Below are positions 10,701 to 20,900 of a DNA stretch of 37,781 nt, piece by piece. The DNA lies in the NCBI GenBank assembly GCA_000277445.1, contig AJWJ01000210.1, positions 1 through 37,781 on the forward strand, in the 5' to 3' direction. Made by a program: the position numbers and the translations under genes. Each line of letters begins with the position of its first letter. The stretch's first letter is position 1. The stretch is from Polysphondylium violaceum (lineage: Eukaryota; Evosea; Eumycetozoa; Dictyosteliales; Dictyosteliaceae). The notes under the pieces were generated by a model, which ran no database searches, had not been told where the DNA came from, and saw nothing but the letters and a program-made list of their open reading frames with translations.

Positions 10701-13700
10701 TATCCTTGTCGGACAAAACTTGGCCAAAACCGTCACGAATGTCTTTGGAGAGGGTGAGAGTAAAGTCAATATTGGTGTTGTGGAAGTGGGTGTAGTTGAT
10801 GTTTTCCAATGTAATGGTTGGGCCACAAAGAGACACCTTGTAGGGGATATCAGGGGTGAGCTTGACCATGTCGGAGGTAAACAATTTTTCACAAAGTTGA
10901 TGGTTGAATGTGATGTCGATAGTGCCATGGCCAAACACAAACTCGGGGATTGTTTTTTTAGGATTGGCAAATGTGCCGCCAGAGACCTTGAGTGGAGGGG
11001 TTGGTGTGAATGAAGTGTGGAAATGAGAGGTGCCGACTTCATCACCGAGGGTAGAGGTCATTTTCTCGAGTTCACCAATGTAATTGGTGTCTGGACTGGT
11101 CTCTTTGACAAACTTGTACATCAAGACCTTGGTGGGTGCGGCTGGGTCATAGTGGGGCTGTACGAGATCATAGAGACGCTTCGAGTTGCTGTTGAGGTCG
11201 TGATGGTCGTTGAAAATGATTTCATCATCAATTTCATCTTTGGTGGCTAAACGAATGTCAACGTAGTGCTTGGAAAAGAGACCCTTGGTATAGTACTTGA
11301 GATGAGAGATGACCTTTTTGGGATTGATGGGTTGGGTGAACTGGATCCAGTGGATGCCATTGGTGGTGGCAAAACTGCCGGATGAGTATGATACAGTCGT
11401 GTTGACGTCAGATTTAATCGAAACTTCGTCCATGTTGACCATGGGGTAGCCTCTCAAGGTGAGGAAGGTATCTGGGAGAGTAATCTTGTATTTGGTGGAT
11501 GGGACCCATTCGGCAATAGAGGGTGAAATAAGAATGGCATCGTTGACGCCAAACTGGTAGGTAAGGGGAACACCGGGGTCTGGGGTGACGGTAATCTCTG
11601 GAATAACACGTTCAAATGTACCGAAAAAGACTGGCTCAGAGAATGTGATGGAGACAAGTCTAGTGTTGCCAGTTTGGTATGATAAGGCGGCGTTGATGCG
11701 GATGGAACTAGTGGTAAAACTAAAAGTGTATGGTTCCTCCATGTCCAATGGACCCTCTGTGCTAGAAAGGCCCTTGGCAATGGTGATGGTAATGTTGCCG
11801 TGTGGGGCCAAGGCTGGAGTGGTTTTGAGGGCAATGGTGTTTTCCATATTGTAAGTGGAGTCCAAATAAGAGAAATCGGTAGAGAGCTCGAATTGATACT
11901 TCATCTTTTTATGCTTGCTTTCGGCAGTTGGTGCATAAGAGATAGAGATATGTTTCATTAAAGAGTCGGTATTGATTCTTTGGTTGAACACCAAGTAGAT
12001 GGGTCTGTTGACAGCAGCAGTTTTGGCAAGATTGTGAGGAGTGGTGTGTAATACTCTTGGTCTTGGGGTTTTAAAGGATTTTGGATCGTCAGTGTAGTTT
12101 TGGTATTTCTCTCCGGCAAATGATTGCATGGCTGGGGCAAAGGCTACTTGATAGGTGGTGCTACCAGGGAGGAGAGCGTCGTATTTACCAACAATGATGC
12201 TACCATTTCCATATTTGGATGTGGTCCATCTGATTTCTTGTCCTGGGGCTGGGGTAAGGGTTGGATGCCAGTCTTGTGGAAGTTCAATGTCGGCATAGGT
12301 GGCCATACCGTCAAAGAGAGAGAGTGGTTGATTGAGTGTGATGTTGAGGATTCTTTCAGTGTGATGAAGTGTGATATCAGAGACCCTGAGATTATCAGAT
12401 ACTCTAAAAGAGTATTGATACTTTTCATTGTTCTTTTCGCTACCTTCGCTGGATGGAATCTCTGGACCAATGGTGATATCGACGCTAGAGTTGGGAAGAA
12501 TCATTGGGTTCTTGATAAAGAGAACATGGTTGGTGGAGATGGTGTAGTCGACTGGCATATAAGAGATTCTTTCTGTGGTCAAAGTCTCACGATCAACGGC
12601 AACAATTGGAAGATTCTTGTGTTTCTTTCCATTGACATCAGTGACAACGATGCTGATAACCTTGACGATATCTGCAGTGACAAAAGCTTGACTGAATTGG
12701 ATGGCAATCAAATCGGCATTATCAAGATTAATTGGTACATGGTTTGGGAATACACCACTGGAATGAATGACTGGAGTGTAGTAGTTTACAACAAAATCCT
12801 TTTCCATATTTTCACCAAACTTGGACTCAATATTCTTGGAAACAGTAAAAGTGTAATGGGTGGATGGCTGTAATTGATTTGTATAGTGAAGCTTTAATCT
12901 ACTGTGAGCATTGAGGTGACCATATTTTTCATATTCCCATTTATATTCACCGTCAATGGGTGGTTTGATGGTAACAAATTGATTCCAATTAATAGCTTCC
13001 TCTTTTGGTGCAATGGGCTCAGTGGGTGGCTCAATGGCACTAGGAGTATTGACATTGTTGTTGTTTATATCCCCTTCAACAGCGCTTCTGATTGGAACAT
13101 CTTCGGGGACGACTGGAGCACGATTTGGGACTGCCAAAATGGCCTTGATGTCTTCGATAGTGTAGAGAGGGTCAACTTTGTATTTCAATTCTTGAGAAAA
13201 GTTGAGATAGATGTAGTATGGATGGGAGAGGACTGAATCTTCGGTTGGAGAGGTAGCTGTAACTTGGATCTTTTTGACAGTGTAGGTGTAGATGTTTGAA
13301 TCAGTCTCACTGGCTAAAGGACCTTCCAAAGACTTGACATTGGAGCTAATATAGAACTTAACGGGACCTAGTGGAAGTGGTTTGAGGGGTCTGAGGAAAA
13401 CTATATCGCCATTGTAATAGTGTGGAGGAACAGCTTTGTACTCTTCGATGGTGAGTTTATCTACAATTTCAAACTCAATATTGGCTTTGGCAAAGATCTT
13501 GTCTTGAGAGAACTTCATAGATTGGAGAACAGATTGTTTGTCAACCTTGTGATTAAAGGCAAGAGCAATCAATTGGTTAGAGTTGATTGTGCTGGAAGAG
13601 CCTGGATAGACATTGTAGATGGCTGGAAGCTCGGTATTGACTTCACCAATCAATGGCTTTTCAAGAGAGTATCCCAAAATGGATGTAAAGCCTTCTGGTG

Positions 13701-16156
13701 CCTCGACTGTGTATTTTGTAGCCTTGGCAAGAGTAGCTCTGAATGCAAAAGTGTACTTGCTAACTGCTTCCCAAACACCGTTTTCAACAGCAGGCTTGAC
13801 AATGAATGGAGGACAAATTTCATCAAGAGCCTGGACAATGGGTTGGGTAAAAGTAACAGTGATGCCAGATCTGTCGGCACTGACTGTAGCGCTAAAACTA
13901 TCAGTGATTATGGCTTTACGGGTTTCGAGAGAAAGATTGGTGGGGTTTGGACCTTCACGAGAGAAAATAGTGCCCTTGACCTCAATGTTTAGGGTAGAGT
14001 TGAAGGGCAATGGCTTAGAGGGCTTTAATGCGACCCATGTGCCTTCAGGTCTATTAAAAACGCTTGGCATGGTGATGATATGAGCCAGACCACACTCTTG
14101 GATTTGAGCATAGGTCTTGAGAGGTGCGTCAAACTCGATTGTTTTGGACATCAATGTGCCCTCCATCTTGATGGTTACATTCTTTTTACAGAAAGCTTCT
14201 TCGTCAATGACTTGGTTAAACTCAAAGACAAAGATTGTGTTTGGTGAAAACTTGAAATTTGAGTAATTTCCAAAAAATTGCTCAAAGGTGATACCATCAT
14301 AGGCATAGTAGGTGACTTTGACAGAAGGAGTCTTGAATACAAGATCAATGTCATCTACTGTTTCACCATTGATATCCTTTGGACCGTTTTCATCAACAAT
14401 GAGCTTGTACTCTGTGCTCTTGGGCCAATCAGATGCAGTGTCGTCGAGATGGTAGCTCATAAATTGATTTTCATATTCCCAATGACCAGCGGGTGGGGCA
14501 GGCTCGATTGTTGGTACCCAACTGCAATTTGCCTCCAAACCTCTATTAAAGTAAATTCTCAAAACTTTACTAGTCTCCATTGGAACAGCATTGAGAGATG
14601 CTGTAAAAACTGGGAAAACTTTCAAAGTGTGGCTCTGACTGATAGGGGTCTTGACTGGACCTTCACTAGACCCTGCTCCCTCTAATAAAGTGATGGTTAC
14701 TTCACCTGGTAAAAATCCATACATTGGTTTAATACCAATATTTCTACCTTCATATCCACTATTAATAATATACAGTTATTAGTAATTGTTGTTGGAATCA
14801 AATTATTGAGTCAATAAATATTTAAAAACTTACACAACTAAATCACGAAGAAATGGATCTTTTTTCATGACTTCTTCGTGAATGAATTGCAATGTGTTTG
14901 GGCCTTTGGGTGAGGACTTTAATCTACTTGCACTAACAAATTGAATAAGTTCTTGAGGGGAAACCTTTTGATTGAAACCAATGAAAACGACTTGGTTGTG
15001 AGGATAACTCTTGGAGTCTGGCATAAACTTCTCAATTTTAAGACTTTCAGTGCTAAACTCAAATGTTTGTCCAACGACTTGAACCAACTCTGAACGAGTA
15101 GGAACTTTGATTTCAGAGGGGATAGTGATGGTGTAGGTGGTACTCTTTCTCCATGGCTCGACTGGAGTGTATGTTAGGACCTTTTGAAACACATCAAATG
15201 TCCATCCATTCAATGGTTTATCTCTAGCATAACCTGGATTACGTGGTGTAATTTCGGGTGCCCATAAAAGATTGTTGGATTCTCTATCAATGATATCGGT
15301 TGGGAATATATTCCATGTCAATTCAATCACATAGCTGGGAGTCATTTGGCTACCTCCAACAAAGAATGCTTTGGTTTGTTCAATTTCATCTCTTTTATTT
15401 TTAATTCTTTCCATTTCGTGTTCCAATTTCTAAATATGATAAGAGATATTAATTAATATCATATTATTATCATTTGATAAATTAATAAATAACAATACAT
15501 ACTTTATCATTATCTCTTCTGGCGTCTTCAGATTGTTTTTGAGCAAGTTCTTGGGCAATTCTTTCAGCTTCAGTTCTTGGTGGATTGGGTGGTGGTGGAA
15601 ACTTTAATGTTTTAATAGTTTCAACATTACTCTTACTATCAAAAGGTTTTTCACTGGTTTCTCTAATATCTTTAGAAAAACCTAGAATGTCTTTATTTAC
15701 AGTGGGCATTACATATGTTGCTGGAATCTTGGCCAATAATTCGTCCAATTCTGTGCCTTGAATAAACCCTTCTTTTGGTTCTTCTGGTTCAGCTGTTTTT
15801 GGTGTTTTATTATTACTAGATGATGATCCTTCATCATTGTTATTATTATTATTATTATTATTATTGTTGTTATTGTCATTGTTATTCGCATTTTCAGTAG
15901 TTGTCTCTGGATTAGTAGATACTACATCGGTTGTAGGAGTGGTCTCGTCGTTTGTTGTAGTTGGTGTAACTTCTGGTGAAGTTGGTTTGGCTGCATCCTT
16001 TTCTTGTTGTTGTAATTGTTGTTGATGTTCTTCCAATTCTTTTTCAAGTTGTTTTTGTTTTTCCAATTCTTTTTCCTGTTCCTTTTGGTACAAGATTTGG
16101 TCGATTTCTTGTTTCTTTACCTCTGAAACAACAAAATCAAAAGTATCAGAATTCAT
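4723..16156 (-). CDS. Giant alpha-2-macroglobulin-like (COG2373-type) protein with an inserted circularly permuted Ras GTPase
   Basis: Three exons, 16156-15503, 15429-14834 and 14758-4723, give 3,761 residues; introns of 73 and 75 nt (GTATGT and GTAAGT, both ending TAG) keep frame. Residues 1-218: Gln/Glu-rich coiled coil and poly-Asn, no signal peptide. Residues about 280-1560: some twelve Ig-like repeats, each with an F-[NST]-[QEH] core strand, like bacterial Big_5 domains. About residue 2055: the macroglobulin MG2 signature '[16 protein letters not shown]'. About 2620: MG6 '[10 protein letters not shown]'. Residues 2724-2887: permuted Ras. About 3015: MG7/A2M '[20 protein letters not shown]'. 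About 3230 on: the alpha-helical thioester-type domain, with Arg and Asn in place of the thioester Cys and Gln. The C-terminus ([11 protein letters not shown]) is a normal family end. A poly-Asn/poly-Thr tract is encoded near 8590-8690. Family members are usually extracellular or periplasmic; here a cytosolic location is inferred. A DOCK GEF gene lies divergently upstream. Confidence 0.9.
6271..6303 (-). other. Degenerate thioester motif of the macroglobulin
   Basis: The segment reads [11 protein letters not shown] where bacterial COG2373 relatives with a thioester have YPYGC-x-EQT-x-S. Aligned on Tyr-Pro and the conserved Glu, the reactive Cys is Arg and the Gln is Asn. The covalent trapping chemistry of thioester macroglobulins should therefore be absent. 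Some bacterial family members also lack the motif. Confidence 0.75.
7348..7838 (-). other. Circularly permuted Ras (cpRas) domain inside the macroglobulin gene
   Basis: About 164 codons, the size of a normal Ras G domain, but in order G3-G4-G5-G1-G2. G3 is '[12 protein letters not shown]' (7838-7800) with the catalytic Gln (Ras Q61). G4 is NKTD, G5 GSAK. Only a few residues join the natural C-terminal helix ([10 protein letters not shown]) to the natural first strand ([10 protein letters not shown]). G1 is GDGGVGKS, with both glycines at Ras 12 and 13 present. G2 is '[14 protein letters not shown]', identical to the canonical Ras effector loop including Glu31, which separates it from Rap. The new termini fall in the natural beta2-beta3 hairpin, so the fold can close. 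The C-terminal CAAX lipidation tail is absent. The frame is continuous with the macroglobulin on both sides. Confidence 0.92.
8600..8690 (-). repeat. In-frame trinucleotide tracts coding poly-Thr and poly-Asn
   Basis: A GTT/ATT trinucleotide tract (Asn codons on the minus strand) next to a GTA/GTT/GTG-rich tract (Thr codons). It forms a low-complexity linker inside the macroglobulin gene between the MG2-like and later macroglobulin domains. Tracts like this are typical of dictyostelid proteins and vary in length between isolates. Confidence 0.8.
15833..15890 (-). repeat. Poly-Asn-coding trinucleotide repeat in exon 1
   Basis: A nearly pure ATT/GTT repeat on the plus strand that codes a run of Asn with an occasional Asp on the minus strand, in the N-terminal coiled-coil/linker part of the macroglobulin/cpRas protein. 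Confidence 0.8.
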
Positions 16157-16692
16157 GGTTGATTAAAAAAAAAAAAAAAGATAAAAAAGGGAGTGGGGGT
16201 GAAATATAAAAGGATGGGGCTAAAATAGATTGATTGATAGATATACAGATATATTATCCTATAACCAAGTTTTCATACGATATATAATACAGAGAAAATA
16301 AATAAGTAATATAGATATAATATTTATTTCTATCAAATACTAGATTCGGTTGTCACACAAATACACACACAATACAATATAATAGAGTAAAGATAATTAA
16401 TGAGTAGAGTAGAGTAGAGTAAATCTAGTTTATCAAATATGCAATTTGTTGTTGTAAATTATTAAATTAATGTTAGGTCACACACAAACACAGCGATACA
16501 ATTCTATTGAAAATAAATGTATGGAATGTGATTAGTTATTTTTATAAAGAGGATTTCTTTTTTTTTTTCTAACTTGATTGTCATGAAAATCGATAAAAAT
16601 ATCTTTTTTTTTGAAAAACACCAATTTTTTTAAAATAAAATTTTCAAAAAAAAAATTATAATAATTTTTTTTATGAATTATAGCCGTTAGAA

Positions 16693-16713
16693 ACCCCATA
16701 GATAGTCTGGGGT
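16693..16713. repeat. GC-rich inverted repeat (hairpin)
   Basis: ACCCCA (16693-16698) and TGGGGT (16708-16713) pair perfectly around a 9-nt loop. A further CCG (16684-16686) can pair with CGG (16714-16716) across an internal loop. In this AT-rich spacer a GC-rich 6-bp stem stands out. It could be a small RNA element or a protein site; no family was recognised. Confidence 0.45.
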
Positions 16714-17233
16714 CGGTTCTACGATATTATCAGCAATCAAAATGGAAATAAATAAAAGAAACATCAATCAAACCTCTAATGGATGGATTGTGTCCTTTTT
16801 TAAACACTCTATGATATCTTGAAATTCAAGTATTGGATTATTATTATTATTATAAAAATGAGTCCTCATGTAACTAGCAAATTATCTCTATTCTATAATC
16901 CGGTAAAATTTATAAATGAATTGAATGATTGATTCCAAAACAATTCTCATAGGTGTTTTTATTCATATTATCATCCAACCTCTTGGATAGAAGGATATAA
17001 TTCAATTTCAAAATTTAATAGACATGTGGTGACGTGTATCTATTTTATTTATTTATTTATTTTTATTTATATTTATATTTATTGATTTTTATTTATTTAT
17101 AGTTATTTACCTGTGTTTAATACTTTGAGAAAATAGGTCAAAATATAAGGTAATTTAAAATTTAGTTTAGGCAAAAATATAACACCCTAGGGAAAGGTGA
17201 CAATATCGATTCTCCTCATCATTTTCAAATAAA

Positions 17234-17243
17234 GCACGCGTGC
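17234..17243. promoter_or_regulatory. 10-bp palindrome GCACGCGTGC, possible transcription factor site
   Basis: A perfect GC-rich palindrome containing ACGCGT, about 700 bp before the DOCK start codon and 1.08 kb before the macroglobulin start codon. ACGCGT is a cell-cycle (MBF-type) motif in fungi; whether it acts in dictyostelids is not shown here. Confidence 0.3.
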
Positions 17244-17946
17244 CATCTGACAATGGTGTGATGAAAAAATGTAAAAAAAAAAAAAATTAAAAAAAATTAA
17301 AAAAAAAAAAAAACAAATCTCACAATTTAAAAAAAGCCTTGCTTTTCAATTAACAACAAGAGGTCCACAACAAGACAAATCAAATTAGTCTTTTTTTCTT
17401 ACTATATATTAATTACAACAACAAACTTATTGTTTGTGTGAATATTTATTTTTGTTTGTTTGTTTCTGTTTGTGTTTTTCTCACCCAAATAAATCTGATT
17501 ATCAAATCTAGATTTAGCACACAATATTTTTAAAAAATACTATATTTGTGTGTTTGTGTTGTGTATTGAGTGAGTGTGTGCTGTGTGTGTTTGTGTGAAA
17601 GTGATTGCATAATTACCACACTCTCAACCCAATAACTATCCAAACATCAGCCAAATTTTAATAATAGGTTGTGCGTGGTGTATGTTATCATCACTATAAT
17701 CATCTGTATTCCTCTTCCTTCCTTATTTTGTATTATAATTCATTTTCACATCAATAATATTAATATTACCCCTCCATCCTGCTCCACATCAATCAACAAC
17801 CGTTATTAAAAGATCCGCTCATTATAATATATTTTTTTTATTCTTTGTATTGCTGCTTTCCATTCATATTTATATTTAATTATTCATCATCATCACTAGA
17901 GGTAATAGTAGCAACACAAGTGTAATATTTCAGCAACTCAGCAACA

Positions 17947-20900
17947 ATGGATGTATCTACTGGCAACAATAGTAATACTCTTGATGTAAAGTCAAATTTG
18001 GCAACATCGTCATCAGCTGCTTTTACCAATAATAGCTCATCGACTTTGAGTCCATCAACAAAGACTCCATCACAAAATAATATACAGAATAATAGCTCAA
18101 ATATATCGGTTTCTCAATCACCCATGAGCCAAAGTTATAATCCTTCACCCAAACAACCTGCATCACCATCTATTCATAATAGTGCGCAAGCAACAACACC
18201 AACAACCACAGGAGTAATTGCCAAATCACCATCAGCATCTAGTGGCGCTACACTACACAATGTTGAATATAAATTTGAAGAATACGAGGAACTCTTTTTC
18301 GCCAAACAGATCATCAACGATCCTTTAAAGATCTCTGTTATCAAAGATCTTTTATCTATTCAAAATCAAAAGAGAACCACCAATATTGTAGGATCAAATG
18401 TTCCCGAACAAGTGTTGAGTGAACATGATAAACTCCCACAAGGCATTCAAGAGTCTATCAATATCTTTAAACAAGAATGGACAGTAGTCAATCGTGATTT
18501 GCCACCACCCCTCACCAGCACCCCATTCAAGGTGCTCCCAATTCAAACCTATACATGTGATGGTAATTTTGATGAATCATCCGCTGAAGAGGCCGTTAAA
18601 AAACTCACTGATGAATTAATTCCAAACCCACCCATTCCCACTCCTGATCCAAAGAGTGTAGAATTTATGAAAACTCAAAGAGTACCATTATTCCAAACCT
18701 ATTATATAAATGATGATTTGCCAACCATTGAATTACCCAGAGTTGGTTTACCTCTAACTGAAAATGTGTAAGTAAATAATTGCTCATACTAATAATTAAA
18801 TGCATACTAATGGCAATTAAATTAGTGGATTTCAATTTATTGTAGAATGTACTCAATTCAAACCAACATTGGGTGAATTTGAACCATTTTTTGGTAGAAT
18901 GTTTTTATTTGACGCAAATCCAGAATCAAAAGAAGGTGTTGTTATTACTGAAGAATTTCATTTTGATTTAGGTAAAAATTTAGAACTCTTACCAAAACCT
19001 GTAAGTATTTTTATTGTTTGTTGCATAATTTAATTGGGTCTCATTTATTAATCATCAGGCATTCTCATAATAGAATCCATCTAAAAGTATGGAGGAAATT
19101 GAGGCACCAACAAAAATTCAAAAATGTTTATTTAATTTAAATTATAGATCAAGTGATATCTATCTAGTTATTTGTTTTGATAAGGTTATATTGGGTGATC
19201 CAGAAGAGACTACCAAACCCTATTTCAATACACCAGGCAAACCAAAAGAAATTCAAAAATTCCAAAACGAAGTGACTGCCGGTCTCAGCAGATTGGGAAA
19301 TTTCAAGCAGCCTTTTGTGTGGGGCTGTGTCGAGCTTTTTGACTCAAATAAGAAGTTCATATTTGATCAGCCAGACAATGACTTAAAGCTCACCTATTTC
19401 TCAAAATCGAGTAAATCACCCTCTGATCTCCTCACATTTATCACCAAGGATATGAAGAAACAACACACTAGCAAATCAGAGAATCTCTTTGACTGCAATC
19501 TAAAGATCACTCCACTTGCCACAAACAATCACGTTATACACTCTAGTACAAATGGAACTACAGCTGCAACCAGTGAAGAGAAATACAGATACAATGAAAC
19601 CGTGCAAGGTCGAATCGACTATTTGTTGCGACCCAAGGAGCCCTACCATCCTGGCGGAGATGGCCAACCCTCTGCTCCACTCGTTCGTGAAGTAATCCAA
19701 TTTGACGAAGAGTTGGCTGTCAATACAGAGAATGGAGGCACCAACGAGAGCAACAGCAGTCCAGACAACATCAAAGACTCAATGAGCAATCTATCAGCAC
19801 CCCTATCAACAAAAGAGACCACCGAACCTTTCCTCACATACACCAATCTTCTCTATTTCTATCCCAAGTCTGTCAATTTGACAAACTACAAGAGTGACAA
19901 GGGCAGCAGTGCTAGAAACATTTTCCTCGAGATAAAGCTACTCGAAGACGACACAAATGTAAACAACCGTGGTCTCAAATCCATCCATGGCACCAGCACC
20001 ACCCCCATCCTCACCAAGAGCCTCTATACATCTGTAGTATACCACAACAAGAAACCCAAGTTTGAAGACGAGATAAAGATCAATCTCCCTCCAAATCTCA
20101 CTCCAAATCACCATCTACTCATCACCTTTTACCATTTGGGTTGCAGACAATCAAAGAAGTCAGATAAGCCCGAAACTGCTCTTGGCTATTGTGCCATACG
20201 TCTCTTTGACAACCAACAAATCATTCTCGATGGTAAACACAAGAAACCAGTCGCCACCGTATTCCCACCAAAATACCTCGCCCAAGAGGCCAGAGACCCC
20301 AAGGATCCAAGCGCAAATCTCAAGTTTTGGGTCGATAACAAGAGACCAGTGTTTTCATTCAAGACTCGTGTCATCTCTTCATTGTATCCACAAGACCCTG
20401 TGTTGAGCGCTTTGTTGAGAGACTCTCTAGATGGCGGCGATCAAGCCACCCTTACAGACAACTTTAAGAAGCTGTCCACTGTTTCTGCCAAATACAAAAC
20501 CCAGTTCTTCCCAGCCATTATCCGTGTGCTCTTTAAGGTCATTGTCACACAATCTCTCCCCATCGAGACTGTGTCTGCCGCCTTTAATGCCCTGCTCCAG
20601 TTGGTCGACAGCGTTCCGGAGGACATTCTCTCGCAATACATCACCTATGTATTCAACAGCGAGTCTGTTTCATTGACCCTCTACGACTCTCTTATTCAAA
20701 CTTGGAACCATCTTTTAGAGAGCTCTGAGCAATCGCAAATCCTCCTCTCTATCCAGTACTCTTGGTTCCTCTTTGGCATCATTCGTAAGAGCATGATTGC
20801 CGACGTCAACAAAAAGGGCGACCTCAATACAGGCCGTAACCGTACTCCACGTTTCCAAGAAGAGTTTCTCAATCGTCTCAGACACCTCTTTGACCAACTC

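Larger units (their letters stand above)
16157..17946. promoter_or_regulatory. Divergent intergenic/promoter region between the macroglobulin-cpRas and DOCK genes
   Basis: This 1.8 kb region lies between two genes transcribed away from each other, so it should hold both promoters. It is mostly AT-rich with T and A homopolymers (for example 17272-17315) and TG-rich stretches (17547-17600). Distinct items are a GC-rich hairpin (16693-16713), a CTTGAA-A-TTCAAG inverted repeat near 16818, an ATTT-rich repeat at 17045-17105 and a 10-bp palindrome with an ACGCGT core (17234-17243). I found no tRNA and no good DUSE element here. Confidence 0.5.

Noticed and set aside
9039-13992. Several long plus- and minus-strand frames (for example 10297-11013, 12124-12873, 13420-13992, 9039-9617) inside the macroglobulin gene
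   Set aside because: All lie within the 3,333-codon minus-strand exon, with no recognisable domains and composition expected from the opposite strand.
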